Source: an uncultured Flavobacteriales bacterium
GTDB taxonomy: Bacteria > Bacteroidota > Bacteroidia > Flavobacteriales_D > Sanyastnellaceae
Assembly: GCA_938074325.1 (NCBI GenBank)
Contig: CALJFZ010000047.1
Coordinates: 1-37,069, forward strand
Direction: 5' to 3'
DNA length: 37,069 nt
Shown here: positions 8,285 through 17,922 of the stretch, piece by piece
Position numbering within the stretch: position 1 is the first letter of the stretch
Layout of the letters: each line of letters begins with the position of its first letter
Position numbers and translations under genes: made by a program
Notes under the pieces: generated by a model
Databases searched by the model: none
The model's input: only the letters and a program-made list of their open reading frames with translations
Told to the model about the DNA's origin: nothing

Positions 8285-10816
8285 TTATTCCTCTTTTTTC
8301 CGCTTGCGCTTCAATTCCTCGTGCTGTTCTTCACCCTTTCCTGGAGACAATCCCTGTTGGATTTCCAATTCCTCCAATTCGATGTCTTCTTCTTCATCCA
8401 ACAGCGAGAAGAAGGGTTCAGAAAACGCGTTAGTCGTCAGTGACTTTTCGAATTCGAGCAGCAAAGAAGGCAGCAGGAGCAAATTGGTGCTCATCGCTAC
8501 CGCCAAGGTAATGGAAACCAACACCCCGAGCCAACGAGTCCCTTCAAAGGTGGACATGGCGAACATCAAGAATCCGAAGAACAAAACGATGGAGGTGTAC
8601 ATCATGCTCACCCCGGTCTCCTTCAAAGCCAGGACTACCGACTGCCGAATGTTCCAGCTTTTCATGTTCAACTCCTGGCGGTATTTGGCCAAGAAGTGAA
8701 TGGTATCATCCACTGAGATTCCGAAGGCAATGCTGAATACCAACACCGTCGAAGGCTTGATGGGAATGCCAAACCAACCCATGACCCCCGCCGTGAACAG
8801 CAATGGGAACAAATTGGGCACCAAGGCGATGGCCACCATGCGGGTGGACTTGAACAGGCTCGCCATCATCAGGGCGATGACGCAGATGGCCAACGCGATG
8901 GAAATGCCAAGGTTCTTGACCATGTAGGTGGTCCCCTCGAGGAAGGTCACACTGGTGCCGGTCATGATCAATTTGTAATCCGCAGGCGGGAAAATTGAAT
9001 CCACTCGGGGGCGCACCTCATCCAGTAATTCCCGCATTTCCAAGGTCCCTACATCCGCCATCTGCACGCTGACTCGAGTGACGGCGCGGGTGCTGTCAAA
9101 AAATTTGCTCGCCACTCCGCTTGCCAGGTCCGACTCGTCCGCTGCATCCGCCGACCCCCTCAACCAAGGACCAAATTGGGTCTTCTCCATGCCAATGCGG
9201 GGCAACCGGTAGTTTTTAGGGTGACCGTTTTTAAAGGCCTGGAAGGCAAACTTGGTCGCATCTGCCGCGCTCACCGACCGGCTGAATTCCGGGTAATCAT
9301 TGAGCACGCGCTGCAAGCGGTCCAACCGCTTGAGCAAGTTGTTGTTGGTAGCTCCATTCGGCCGCTGGGTGTCCACCATGATTTCAAATGGCATGGATCC
9401 TCCAAACTGGGCCTCTACCCAATGCAAGTCCTGGATCACGCGGTCGCGGTCGGGAATGTCGTCCACGATGTTCCCCGTGGTTTCCATTTGGAACATGCCC
9501 GTGAGGCTGAATGCCAGCACAGTTGCAGCCCCGATGTAGACTTTCTTTCGGTGGTTCTCGACGATGTGCACCATCCGGTTCACTACCTGGAACATCCACC
9601 GGCGATCGAGGTGGCGCGTATGTTCGGTTTTCGGAGCTGGAAGCCAGGTCATCAACGCGGGAATCACGATGATCGAAATCACGAACATGCCCATGATATT
9701 CAGCGCCGTGATGACGCCGAATTGTTTCAGGATTTCGCTGTGCGTGAAAATGAAAGTCGCAAATCCCAGCGCGGTGGTGAAGTTGGTGAGTAAGGTGGCG
9801 TTGCCCACCTTGACAATCATGCGCTGGAGCGCCATGGCTTTGTTCCCGTGGCGCTTGAATTCCGCATGGTATTTGTTGACCAGGTAGATGCAATTCGGCA
9901 CGCCAATCACGATCATCAGCGGCGGAATCAAGCTGGTCATCAAACTCAACTCGTAATCGAACAACACGATGCTACCCACACTCCACACCACCCCAATGCC
10001 CACCACCACCATGCTGACGGCCATGACGAGAAGGTTGCGGAAGAAGAGGAAGAGCAATAAGGCCGTAACCAGGAAAGCAGCGCCGATGAAGTAGCCGATT
10101 TCCTGCTTCACCTTGTTGGTCATCTCCACCCGGATGAAAGGAAGTCCGCTCAAATACAAAGGCGATCCGTGCGTTTCGGACCACTGATCGGTCAGGGCGG
10201 TGACATCTTCAACGATGGTGCCTCGGCGATCCGAATCGAAGAGTTCCGGATTCATGAACACCGTCATCAGCGTCGCCGTCTGATCCTCATTGTACAGCAG
10301 GCCTTCGTAAAACGGCAACTCAAACAACCGGGTGTAAAAAGCATCCGTCTCCTCCTGCGTCAATCCCTTTGCCCACGCCGAATCCCGAAGCAATGGAGCG
10401 AGTAAAAAACGCCTGTCGGCCGTGTCCTTGACCACGTCAAAGGCCGCCGTCATGCAGAAAACGCTGTCTATCAGCGAAATCGGAACGGGGTTATCAATCC
10501 CATCGTCTGTAGTGTCGCGGCGCACATCCATGGTCCGAATACCGTGCGCCAATGCGTCCCAAGCTTGCAATCCTTGCGGCGAGCGCAACGGTTCCAGTTC
10601 ACTGCCAATGACCATGACATTTCCCTCCGTCCCGAATACAGCTTTGAATTCTTCGTAGGCGATGGCCGTTGAATCTGTTTCAGGAAGGAGTCCCCCGAAG
10701 GTGTATTGCAGCCGGACTTTAGGGATTTGCGACCCCACATACAGCGTCCCCAAGCCCAACACCATCAACAACAGAAGCCGCTGGCGAATCAAGATTCCAG
10801 CGATCCTATTCCACAT
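8285..10816 (-). CDS. RND-superfamily MMPL-type exporter
   Basis: An 843-residue inner-membrane transporter of the RND superfamily (COG1033-like predicted exporters). It has the two-halved architecture: one N-terminal transmembrane helix, a large periplasmic loop, a block of helices (about 230-410), a second periplasmic loop, and a second helix block (about 635-800). Each helix block carries the sterol-sensing-like segment (for example [22 protein letters not shown] and [18 protein letters not shown], whose Asp pair is typical of proton-driven RND proteins). The tail after the last helix is highly charged, first acidic and then Lys/Arg-rich (KRKRKKEE). Substrate unknown; lipids or hopanoid-like compounds are carried by relatives. 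First gene of the operon with rfbA. Confidence 0.85.
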   Translation of the reverse strand: MWNRIAGILIRQRLLLLMVLGLGTLYVGSQIPKVRLQYTFGGLLPETDSTAIAYEEFKAVFGTEGNVMVIGSELEPLRSPQGLQAWDALAHGIRTMDVRRDTTDDGIDNPVPISLIDSVFCMTAAFDVVKDTADRRFLLAPLLRDSAWAKGLTQEETDAFYTRLFELPFYEGLLYNEDQTATLMTVFMNPELFDSDRRGTIVEDVTALTDQWSETHGSPLYLSGLPFIRVEMTNKVKQEIGYFIGAAFLVTALLLFLFFRNLLVMAVSMVVVGIGVVWSVGSIVLFDYELSLMTSLIPPLMIVIGVPNCIYLVNKYHAEFKRHGNKAMALQRMIVKVGNATLLTNFTTALGFATFIFTHSEILKQFGVITALNIMGMFVISIIVIPALMTWLPAPKTEHTRHLDRRWMFQVVNRMVHIVENHRKKVYIGAATVLAFSLTGMFQMETTGNIVDDIPDRDRVIQDLHWVEAQFGGSMPFEIMVDTQRPNGATNNNLLKRLDRLQRVLNDYPEFSRSVSAADATKFAFQAFKNGHPKNYRLPRIGMEKTQFGPWLRGSADAADESDLASGVASKFFDSTRAVTRVSVQMADVGTLEMRELLDEVRPRVDSIFPPADYKLIMTGTSVTFLEGTTYMVKNLGISIALAICVIALMMASLFKSTRMVAIALVPNLFPLLFTAGVMGWFGIPIKPSTVLVFSIAFGISVDDTIHFLAKYRQELNMKSWNIRQSVVLALKETGVSMMYTSIVLFFGFLMFAMSTFEGTRWLGVLVSITLAVAMSTNLLLLPSLLLEFEKSLTTNAFSEPFFSLLDEEEDIELEELEIQQGLSPGKGEEQHEELKRKRKKEE

Positions 10817-10944
10817 CCTGGAAGGGGGTTGACTGAGGTTTCAATTTGTCCGTGTTCACCGACCGTGTTGAATCGGCCTTAAGAGGCTACAAAGTAAAGG
10901 ATAAATGCATCGTCAATTCAGATGACCGCGTGCCCGGCAACCGT

Positions 10945-10952
10945 TACCTTTG
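10945..10952 (+). promoter_or_regulatory. Promoter -7 box for lpd (near-leaderless)
   Basis: TACCTTTG is a perfect TAnnTTTG match, ending only four bases before the lpd ATG at 10957. With the usual distance to the transcription start, the mRNA would begin at or within a few bases of the ATG. A convincing -33 TTG is not present at the normal spacing. Confidence 0.55.
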
Positions 10953-10956
10953 TAGC

Positions 10957-12360
10957 ATGGAATCTTACGACGTCATCGTTATCGGCAGCGGCCCTGGAGG
11001 GTATGTCGCAGCCATCCGTGCAGCGCAGTTGGGCAAGAAAACTGCGTTGGTAGAAAAGTACAACTCCCTTGGTGGCACCTGCTTAAATGTCGGGTGCATC
11101 CCGTCCAAGGCATTGCTCGACAGCTCGGAACATTTCCACCAAGCTGCGCACCAATTCGAAACTCACGGCATTTCCACCGGCGGATTGAAATTGGATTTCA
11201 AGCGCATGATTGCCCGCAAGGGTGAAGTCGTGGAGCAGACGGTCGGCGGCATCGATTTCTTGATGAAGAAAAACGGAATCACGGTACACCACGGATTGGG
11301 CAGCTTTAAGGATGCGCACACGGTGGAAGTGAAACCGGAAAAGGGCAAAGCACAGAGCATTCGGGGCGAACACATCATCATCGCCACCGGTTCGAAGCCT
11401 GCGTCCCTCCCATTTATCAAGCTGGATAAGAAGCGCGTCATTACCTCGACAGAGGCCTTGAGCTTGGAAGCCCTTCCGAAGAGCATGGTCGTAATCGGTG
11501 GAGGCGTCATTGGATTGGAACTCGGAAGCGTCTATGCCCGCCTCGGAACAGAGGTTCATGTGGTGGAATACCAAGACGCCATCATCCCCACGATGGACCG
11601 AGCGATGGGCAAGGAACTCATGCGCAGCATGAAGAAATTGGGCGTCAAGTTCCACTTGCAGCACGGCGTTAAAGACGTGAAGGCCACTGCCAAACAAGTC
11701 ACGGTCAAGGCAGACGACAAAAAGGGCAAAGAGGTGGTATGGAAGGCGGATTACTGCCTGGTATCGGTAGGCCGCAAGCCATACACCGAAGGGCTTAACC
11801 TTGAAGCCGCTGGAGTGCACACGGACGAGCGCGGTCGGATTGCAGTCAACGACCAAATGCAAACCACTGTTCCTCACATCTTCGCCATTGGTGACGTTGT
11901 GCGCGGTGCCATGTTGGCCCACAAAGCGGAAGAGGAAGGCGTGGTGGCAGCAGAAGTCATCGCGGGTCAACATCCGCACATCGACTACAACCTGATTCCA
12001 AACGTCGTCTACACCTGGCCAGAGGTAGCCGGCGTGGGCCAAACGGAGGAACAACTGAAAGCCGACGGCATCGCTTACAAGTCCGGCTCCTTTCCCTTCA
12101 AGGCAAGCGGACGCGCACGCGCATCCATGGATACGGATGGCTCAATCAAAGTTTTGGCGCATGCCGATACCGACGAAATTCTCGGAATTCACATGTGCGG
12201 ACCGCGGGCCGCGGACATGATTGCCGAGGCGGTTGTGGCCATGGAATTCCGGGCGACGGCAGAAGACATCAGCCGAATGTCACACGCCCACCCCACATTC
12301 ACAGAGGCCATCAAGGAAGCCGCCCTTGCGGCAACCGGTGACCGAGCATTGCACGTATAA
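10957..12360 (+). CDS. lpdA: Dihydrolipoyl dehydrogenase (E3)
   Basis: The FAD flavoprotein reoxidises the lipoyl groups of 2-oxo-acid dehydrogenase complexes and passes electrons to NAD. The 467-residue protein has the N-terminal FAD-binding motif GSGPGGYVAAIRAAQLG, the redox disulfide GGTCLNVGCIPSK (about residues 41-53), the NAD-binding GGGVIGLELGSVYARLG (about 180-196), a second FAD motif ending FAIGDV, and the C-terminal catalytic HAHPTFTEA. Start ATG 10957 matches the family N-terminus (ESYDVIVIGSGP); the open frame extends 37 codons upstream into the promoter region. It most likely supplies E3 to SucAB encoded on the other strand, and leads the plus-strand operon lpd-pabB-tilS-yhhQ. 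Confidence 0.97.
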   Translation: MESYDVIVIGSGPGGYVAAIRAAQLGKKTALVEKYNSLGGTCLNVGCIPSKALLDSSEHFHQAAHQFETHGISTGGLKLDFKRMIARKGEVVEQTVGGIDFLMKKNGITVHHGLGSFKDAHTVEVKPEKGKAQSIRGEHIIIATGSKPASLPFIKLDKKRVITSTEALSLEALPKSMVVIGGGVIGLELGSVYARLGTEVHVVEYQDAIIPTMDRAMGKELMRSMKKLGVKFHLQHGVKDVKATAKQVTVKADDKKGKEVVWKADYCLVSVGRKPYTEGLNLEAAGVHTDERGRIAVNDQMQTTVPHIFAIGDVVRGAMLAHKAEEEGVVAAEVIAGQHPHIDYNLIPNVVYTWPEVAGVGQTEEQLKADGIAYKSGSFPFKASGRARASMDTDGSIKVLAHADTDEILGIHMCGPRAADMIAEAVVAMEFRATAEDISRMSHAHPTFTEAIKEAALAATGDRALHV

Positions 12361-12373
12361 CCCGGCGGCACCT

Positions 12374-13660
12374 ATGGCGGCACCTGCGTTGCGTTCACTC
12401 CCCAACTTGAAGCATGTCTTCGAGCGGGAAACGCACGCGAGCCTGTATTTCGATGGGCACCCCTCCGGTCACTGCTACCTCGCACTCGGCGCAAATCGGT
12501 CGTTCACTTGGGACGGGACAGACAGCCGGAGCTTATCTGCCTTGGAGTCGTTTCTGCGACCCAGAGGCCAGGGCACCTGGGCCTTTGGCTGGCTTGGATA
12601 TGACCTGAAAAATGGGATTGAAGCATTGCAATCGAAGCGTGCCGATGCCTTGGGATTGCCCGCATTGCATTGGGTGGAGCCACGTTTGGTCATCGCTTGG
12701 GGCGGAGAATCCGATGCGCCCAAAGTGGTGTGGGGCGAGTCGGAATCGGATGCGCAAAGCACCCTCAGCGAAGTCATTCAAGCCCTTGCAGCCGACGCGA
12801 CTGAACTGCCTGAAGCTCCCGGGATTTCTCTTAAACCCCGCTGGGACGAAAGCACGTATTTGCAGCGGGCCCTCCGGGTCAAGAAACACATCCAGCGCGG
12901 GGACATTTACGAAATGAACTTGTGCCAAGAATGGAGTGCAGACGCAGAATTACCTTCCCCTTGGGATGCATTTGTACGGCTGCATCACTTCACCCAGCCG
13001 CCTTACGCTGCGCTGGTCAAAGCTGGTGACTACCACGTCATCTGCGGCTCGCCAGAGCTCTTTCTGAAACGGCGTGATGACCAATTGATCAGTTCACCCA
13101 TCAAAGGCACCATCCGCCGAGGAACGACCCCCGAGGAGGACGATGAACTCGCACGGCAGCTTCAAAACGATCCGAAGGAGCGAGGTGAAAACGTGATGAT
13201 CTGCGATTTGGTCCGCAACGACCTGAGCCGAGTGGCACAACCCGGAAGCGTGCACGTACCTGAGTTGTTCGGTATTCATCGCTTTGAATCCGTGCACCAG
13301 ATGATTTCCACTGTGCAATGCACCGTGCGGGAAGATGCGACCACCGAAGACATCCTCCGGGCGACGTTTCCCATGGGTTCCATGACCGGAGCGCCCAAGG
13401 TCAGGGCGATGGAGATCATCGATGAATTGGAAGCTACCCAGCGAGGCGTCTACTCCGGAAGCGTCGGATTCTTTCGACCCAACGGCGATTTTGACCTGAA
13501 CGTGGTCATCCGCAGCTTGCTTTACAACGCCGCCACCCCACGTATTTCAATGCACGTAGGCGGTGCCATCACCTCCCTCAGCGACCCCCAAAGTGAATAC
13601 GCAGAATGCCTTCTCAAGGCGGAGGCCATGATGCAAACCCTGCAACGCCATGGGTACTAA
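12374..13660 (+). CDS. pabB: Aminodeoxychorismate synthase component I
   Basis: PabB converts chorismate to 4-amino-4-deoxychorismate on the way to folate. The 428-residue product belongs to the anthranilate/aminodeoxychorismate synthase family. The motif PIKGT (bases 13097-13111) has the lysine typical of PabB, where TrpE has alanine (PIAGT). Other family segments are IQRGDIYEMNLCQ, NDPKERGENVMICDLVRNDLSRV and FPMGSMTGAPKVRAMEII. The ATG at 12374 follows the lpd stop by 13 bases; longer in-frame starts lie inside lpd. No pabA or pabC is adjacent. Its 3' end overlaps tilS by 11 bases. Confidence 0.92.
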   Translation: MAAPALRSLPNLKHVFERETHASLYFDGHPSGHCYLALGANRSFTWDGTDSRSLSALESFLRPRGQGTWAFGWLGYDLKNGIEALQSKRADALGLPALHWVEPRLVIAWGGESDAPKVVWGESESDAQSTLSEVIQALAADATELPEAPGISLKPRWDESTYLQRALRVKKHIQRGDIYEMNLCQEWSADAELPSPWDAFVRLHHFTQPPYAALVKAGDYHVICGSPELFLKRRDDQLISSPIKGTIRRGTTPEEDDELARQLQNDPKERGENVMICDLVRNDLSRVAQPGSVHVPELFGIHRFESVHQMISTVQCTVREDATTEDILRATFPMGSMTGAPKVRAMEIIDELEATQRGVYSGSVGFFRPNGDFDLNVVIRSLLYNAATPRISMHVGGAITSLSDPQSEYAECLLKAEAMMQTLQRHGY

Positions 13661-14624
13661 CCGTGCAGGCTTGGTCCAACAGTTCCAGCGTTGGTGCCAA
13701 GTTCATGCCATTGAAAGCGGGGATACCCTCATCGCCGCAGTGAGTGGAGGCCTCGATTCCATGGTGCTGGCCGAAGTGCTTCACCGGACCGGACGCCCCC
13801 TTCATGTCGCTCACGTCAACTATGGCTTGCGAGGCGCTGACTCCGATGCGGATGAAGCGTTGGTGGTTGCGTGGTGCGCCGAACGTGCCATCCCCTGCCA
13901 TGTTCACCGGGCAGACATGTCCACGCTTCAGGATGGCGTTCAGGCCACGGCGCGGCGCATCCGCTACGCGCATTTTGAATCGGTGCGCAACGACATCTTA
14001 GCAGAAAGCAACGACCGCGTATGGGTCGCATTGGCGCATCACGGAGACGACCAAGCCGAAACGGTGCTGCTTCATTTGATGCGGTCTGCCGACCCCATGG
14101 CACTCGCCTCCATGCCGGCTATCCATCGCGATCGTCACCTCATGCGTCCCTTTCTGGGCAACACCCGTGCGCAGCTTGCCCAAATTGCCGAAGCATGGAA
14201 CGTGCCGTTCCGCGAGGATGCATCCAATGCCAAATCCGATTATCTGCGCAACCGAATTCGGCACGAAGTGCTGCCGCTGCTGGAAGACCTGCGTCCAGGC
14301 ACCGCTGGTCACGTGGCCCATTGGGCGGAACGCTTCAGCCCGTTGCGCACGGTCTTGTCAGACGAAGTGCAAAACGCAAAAAACCGGTGCTGGACAGAGG
14401 CTAATTCCTCTGAGGGAACGCTCGACCTAGTGGCGTGGCGCAGGGAGCCCCTTCGCGGCGAAATCCTGTTTCAATTGGCTGCGTCGTTCGGCATTGCTTC
14501 GAAGGCTGTCCCGGAGTTGGCTGCACTGACCGAGGCCCATGTCGCATCCGGCGCACACTTTTCTACCGCTTCGGCACGGGTCGAACGGCGTGGTAAGGCT
14601 TTGGTTTGGAATCGATTAACTTGA
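13650..14624 (+). CDS. tilS: tRNA(Ile)-lysidine synthase (short form)
   Basis: TilS modifies C34 of the CAU-anticodon tRNA-Ile to lysidine so that it reads AUA codons. The 324-residue protein has the PP-loop ATPase motif AAVSGGLDSMVL (about residues 29-40), then HVNYGLRGADSDAD, ARRIRYAHF, ALAHHGDDQAETVLLHLMRS and the segment FREDASNAKSDYLRNRIRHEVLPLL, which are all typical of TilS. It is roughly 100 residues shorter than long TilS proteins and seems to lack the C-terminal TilS_C domain. Overlap with pabB and a four-base gap to the next gene indicate tight operon packing. Confidence 0.93.
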   Translation: MGTNRAGLVQQFQRWCQVHAIESGDTLIAAVSGGLDSMVLAEVLHRTGRPLHVAHVNYGLRGADSDADEALVVAWCAERAIPCHVHRADMSTLQDGVQATARRIRYAHFESVRNDILAESNDRVWVALAHHGDDQAETVLLHLMRSADPMALASMPAIHRDRHLMRPFLGNTRAQLAQIAEAWNVPFREDASNAKSDYLRNRIRHEVLPLLEDLRPGTAGHVAHWAERFSPLRTVLSDEVQNAKNRCWTEANSSEGTLDLVAWRREPLRGEILFQLAASFGIASKAVPELAALTEAHVASGAHFSTASARVERRGKALVWNRLT

Positions 14625-14628
14625 GCCC

Positions 14629-15321
14629 ATGGCCCTGTCCACTGCCCCTCGTCAACGCGCCTTGCGCATCTACCTCATTCTCGCAGCCTTGTTCATCGCG
14701 AGCCTGGTGGCCTGTAACCTCATCTTCCGAAAATTTTTCCATTGGAGCCCCATCGACGGGTTGACCTTCGAGCAAAGTGTGGGCTTGCTTCCCTACCCCA
14801 TCACGTTCTTGGTGACCGATTTGATTTCGGAGTGTTTTGGGAAGAAGAGGGCCAATGAAGTGGTCATAGCGGGGTTGTTTGCCAGTGCATTTACGCTGAT
14901 CATCATCACTGTTAGCCAGTCGGTCCCTGCGGCTGCTTGGTCGCCGGTCAACGACGCAGAGTTTGACCACGTATTTGGCTCCACCATTGTCGCCGTCAGT
15001 GCGTCCATGGCGGCCTACCTTTTGGCTCAATTTCTCGATGTGCGTTTGTTTCATTTCTGGAAGCGGCTCACGAAGGGAAAAAAGCTCTGGCTGCGGAACA
15101 ACCTCAGCACCATTCCCTCGCAGTTTGTCGATACGTTCGCGGTCTTGTTTTTGATGTGCAGTTTGGGCCAAATCGAATGGGCTCTGTTCTCGAGTTTGTT
15201 AATGAATGGATTCGTTTTCAAGGTGCTGGTCGCCTTAGTTGATACGCCTTTGGTCTATGCGGGGAGTTGGCTGATTCGCCGGCCCTTTGGCTTGGAACTG
15301 GGGGAGGAAATCGAGCTGTAA
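14629..15321 (+). CDS. yhhQ: YhhQ-family queuosine precursor transporter
   Basis: A 230-residue inner-membrane protein of the VUT/YhhQ family, which imports preQ0/preQ1 for queuosine tRNA modification. About six hydrophobic helices are visible. Characteristic stretches are LLPYPITFLVTDLISECFGKKRAN (about residues 53-76) and LWLRNNLSTIPSQFVDT (about 148-164). It follows tilS by four bases, so two tRNA-modification-related genes are neighbours. No preQ1 riboswitch can fit in that gap. Confidence 0.88.
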   Translation: MALSTAPRQRALRIYLILAALFIASLVACNLIFRKFFHWSPIDGLTFEQSVGLLPYPITFLVTDLISECFGKKRANEVVIAGLFASAFTLIIITVSQSVPAAAWSPVNDAEFDHVFGSTIVAVSASMAAYLLAQFLDVRLFHFWKRLTKGKKLWLRNNLSTIPSQFVDTFAVLFLMCSLGQIEWALFSSLLMNGFVFKVLVALVDTPLVYAGSWLIRRPFGLELGEEIEL

Positions 15322-15364
15322 CAGACGTTGGGACGGTCTGCGCGGATTGCCGCGGTGTCCGCAT

Positions 15365-15372
15365 TATCTTCG
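15365..15372 (+). promoter_or_regulatory. Candidate promoter -7 box for the dsbD-like gene
   Basis: TATCTTCG, one mismatch from TAnnTTTG, ends seven bases before the ATG at 15380. The same TTCG variant is seen before usp, ferritin and the porG-like gene. No clear -33 TTG lies at the normal distance. Confidence 0.35.
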
Positions 15373-15379
15373 CGTTGCT

Positions 15380-17851
15380 ATGAAACAATCGAACTTTCGA
15401 CTCGGTAAAGCCGTGATGGCCCTGGCCTTCATCTTGGCTGGAGCCTGGACCGCTGCAATGGCCCAAATCTTGGAGCCCGTCAAGTGGGAATTTTCAGTCC
15501 ACGAAACGGAAAGCAAAAGCGAACTCGATGTCGTGTTCCACGCCAGTGTTGACGCTTGCTGGCACATTTACAGCCAGCACTTGGATGACCCCAATGGCCC
15601 GCTTCCCACCTATTTCGAAGTGGCAGCACCCGAGGGCGTGGAAAAAGTTGGAGACGTTCGTGAATGTGAACCGATTGTCGAGTACGACCCCAACTTCATG
15701 ATGGACCTGAAATTCTTCGAAGAAGAAGTGTATTGGGTCCAAACCGTCCGGGTCAACGAAGGCGCGACGCCCGGAGCCGTCACTGGATTTTTGAGTTTCA
15801 TGGTGTGCGACGCTTCACGTTGCCTCCCACCAGAAGACGTCGAATTCTCCATTGACTTGAGCAAGGTTCAACCCGCGTTGGACACCTACTGCCCGCCATC
15901 ACAGCACCTTTGTGGTGACCACGGAGAGGCGGATCACAACGCGAACGAAAATGGCATCCTCGAGCCCGTGCAATGGGACGTCAACGTTTACGAACACAAC
16001 GGCGCATACGAATTGGTTTTCCATGCCAGTGTTGAGCCCTGCTGGCACACGTACAGTCAGCATTTGGAAAGCTTCGATGGCCCCATGCCCACGGCATTCC
16101 GAATTGATTGGCCAGAAGGATTCGCTCCCGCAGGAGAAGTAGAAGAGTGCGAACCCCTCGTCCAATTTGATCCGACGTTTGAAATGGACGTCAACATGTT
16201 CGAGGAAGAAGTGTACTTCGTCCAACGCTTTACCGGACCCGATGCTGGAACCGAGGTCATTTCAGGTGCCATCACCTTCATGGCGTGCGAGGAGGAGAAA
16301 TGCGTTTTCCCTCCTGATCTCGAGTTCGAAGCGGCTTTCGAAGCGAGGAAATCCGCCTCCGAACGCCCCGATTTCTGCCCTCCGTCCCAGCACCTCTGTG
16401 ACCATGGAGGCACCTCTGAGGGTACCGTTGAAGAGTCCACAGATGGTGAGGAAGAAGAAGGACTCGCAGGCGTGTTCTTCTTGGGTATGTTGCTGGGATT
16501 CGCGGCCCTGTTGACGCCCTGTGTATTCCCCATGATTCCCATGACGGTCAGCTTCTTCACCAAGCAATCGAAGACCCGAAGGGAGGGCATTCGAAACGCC
16601 TTGATCTACGGGTTCTTCATCATTTTCATCTACACGGGACTCGGACTGCTCCTGACGGCGGTGTTTGGCGTGGATATCCTCAATGTCATCTCAACCGATC
16701 CGTTCTTCAATGTCTTTTTATTCCTGCTGTTGGTGGTGTTCGGAGCCAGCTTCTTAGGGGCTTTCGAAATCCAATTGCCTACCAGTTGGGCGAACAAAAC
16801 CGACCAAGCTGCTGACCGCGGGGGATTGATTGGGATTTTCTTCATGGCGGCCACCTTGGCCATTGTCTCCTTCTCGTGCACAGGCCCCCTTGTCGGGAGT
16901 GCGTTGGCAGGAGCTGCGACCGGTTCATTTGCCGCTCCTACCGCGGTAATGTTTGGATTCTCGCTCGCACTGGCCTTGCCGTTTATGTTGTTTTCTGCCT
17001 TCCCTGGGTGGTTGAATTCGTTGCCCCAATCCGGGGGATGGCTCAACAGCGTCAAAGTCGTTTTGGGACTGCTTGAAATTGGCTTCGCCTTCAAGTTTTT
17101 GTCCAACGCCGACTTGGTTTTGCAACTCGGACTGCTCCAACGTGAGCTCTTCATCGCGATCTGGGTAGTGGTGGCTTTGTGCATTGCCTTTTACCTGTTT
17201 GGCTGGATCCTTTTCCCCCATGACTCGAAAACTGAGCGCATCGGTGTGTTCCGATTCAGCGTGGGAATGGTGTTCTTCACATTGGGTGTCTATCTGATGC
17301 CGGGTATGTGGGGCGCCCCCGTCAACCTCATCAGCGGATTCCCTCCACCGATGTTCTACAGCGAATGGAACGGCGGCGGCGGTCACGGTGGAGGTGCCGG
17401 CGAATCAGGAGGCCATGTGGAGGCGCGCTTCACCGATTACGAGGAGGGGCTGGCTGCTGCAAAAGCAGAGGGCAAACCTGTCGTCTTGGATTTCACAGGT
17501 TGGGCGTGCGTCAACTGCCGAAAGATGGAGGAACAAGTTTGGCCGGATCCTGCTGTCGTGGACTTGCTGACCAATGAAGTGGTATTGGTTTCGCTTTATG
17601 TCGACGAACGCAAGGACCTCCCTGAGTCTGAACAACGAGAAGAATCGTACGGAGGGAAAACCTTCAAAATCAAGACCGTCGGTAACAAGTGGTCGTACAT
17701 GCAGGCCTCTCAATTCAACACCAATTCTCAGCCATTTTACGTCATGCTTGACCACGACGGTGAGCCGCTGGGCGAGGGAGTGGGCTACGATCCAGATGCA
17801 GGGATATTCGTTGATTTCCTCGAAAGCGGCTTGGACGCGTTCAATCGATAA
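15380..17851 (+). CDS. dsbD: DsbD-like thiol:disulfide interchange protein with duplicated N-terminal domain
   Basis: It carries electrons from cytoplasmic thioredoxin across the inner membrane to periplasmic disulfide-reducing or cytochrome-maturation pathways. Order in the 823-residue protein: signal peptide (1-29, ending AMAQ), two tandem DsbD N-terminal-type domains (about 30-192 and 193-350), a transmembrane DsbD domain of about eight helices from residue ~362 with redox cysteines in TPCVFP and FSCTGP, a His/Gly-rich loop, and a C-terminal periplasmic thioredoxin domain with the motif WACVNC (Cys 710 and 713). Each N-terminal copy contains a cysteine pair (MVCDASRC and MACEEEKC) and a tail CPPSQHLC. 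Start ATG 15380 gives a clean signal peptide; upstream in-frame starts lie in the transporter gene. Confidence 0.93.
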   Translation: MKQSNFRLGKAVMALAFILAGAWTAAMAQILEPVKWEFSVHETESKSELDVVFHASVDACWHIYSQHLDDPNGPLPTYFEVAAPEGVEKVGDVRECEPIVEYDPNFMMDLKFFEEEVYWVQTVRVNEGATPGAVTGFLSFMVCDASRCLPPEDVEFSIDLSKVQPALDTYCPPSQHLCGDHGEADHNANENGILEPVQWDVNVYEHNGAYELVFHASVEPCWHTYSQHLESFDGPMPTAFRIDWPEGFAPAGEVEECEPLVQFDPTFEMDVNMFEEEVYFVQRFTGPDAGTEVISGAITFMACEEEKCVFPPDLEFEAAFEARKSASERPDFCPPSQHLCDHGGTSEGTVEESTDGEEEEGLAGVFFLGMLLGFAALLTPCVFPMIPMTVSFFTKQSKTRREGIRNALIYGFFIIFIYTGLGLLLTAVFGVDILNVISTDPFFNVFLFLLLVVFGASFLGAFEIQLPTSWANKTDQAADRGGLIGIFFMAATLAIVSFSCTGPLVGSALAGAATGSFAAPTAVMFGFSLALALPFMLFSAFPGWLNSLPQSGGWLNSVKVVLGLLEIGFAFKFLSNADLVLQLGLLQRELFIAIWVVVALCIAFYLFGWILFPHDSKTERIGVFRFSVGMVFFTLGVYLMPGMWGAPVNLISGFPPPMFYSEWNGGGGHGGGAGESGGHVEARFTDYEEGLAAAKAEGKPVVLDFTGWACVNCRKMEEQVWPDPAVVDLLTNEVVLVSLYVDERKDLPESEQREESYGGKTFKIKTVGNKWSYMQASQFNTNSQPFYVMLDHDGEPLGEGVGYDPDAGIFVDFLESGLDAFNR
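15467..16420 (+). repeat. Tandem protein-domain duplication inside dsbD
   Basis: Two copies of about 160 codons begin at 15467 (ILEPVKWEF) and 15956 (ILEPVQWDV). Matching blocks are VVFHASVDACWHIYSQHL with LVFHASVEPCWHTYSQHL, GPLPTYF with GPMPTAF, ECEPIVEYDPNFMMD with ECEPLVQFDPTFEMD, FFEEEVYWVQ with MFEEEVYFVQ, and CPPSQHLC in both. Similarity is also visible in the DNA (for example near 15538-15600 and 16020-16083). Confidence 0.9.
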
Positions 17852-17922
17852 TTCGTAAACTGCGGTAGCTCTTCTGTAAAACACATCCGGTCTCCTAGGA
17901 AACATCCTTGCACCTTGCACCC

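Noticed and set aside
10890-10916. Minus-strand promoter for the RND exporter operon (TTACTTTG with TTG 16 bases upstream)
   Set aside because: The box has a mismatch at the conserved A and the spacing is short; the evidence is too weak to list it as a feature.
11083-12054. 323-codon minus-strand frame inside lpd
   Set aside because: Antisense shadow of a clear dihydrolipoyl dehydrogenase gene.
14625-14628. preQ1 riboswitch in front of the queuosine precursor transporter
   Set aside because: Only four bases separate it from tilS, so there is no room for an aptamer.
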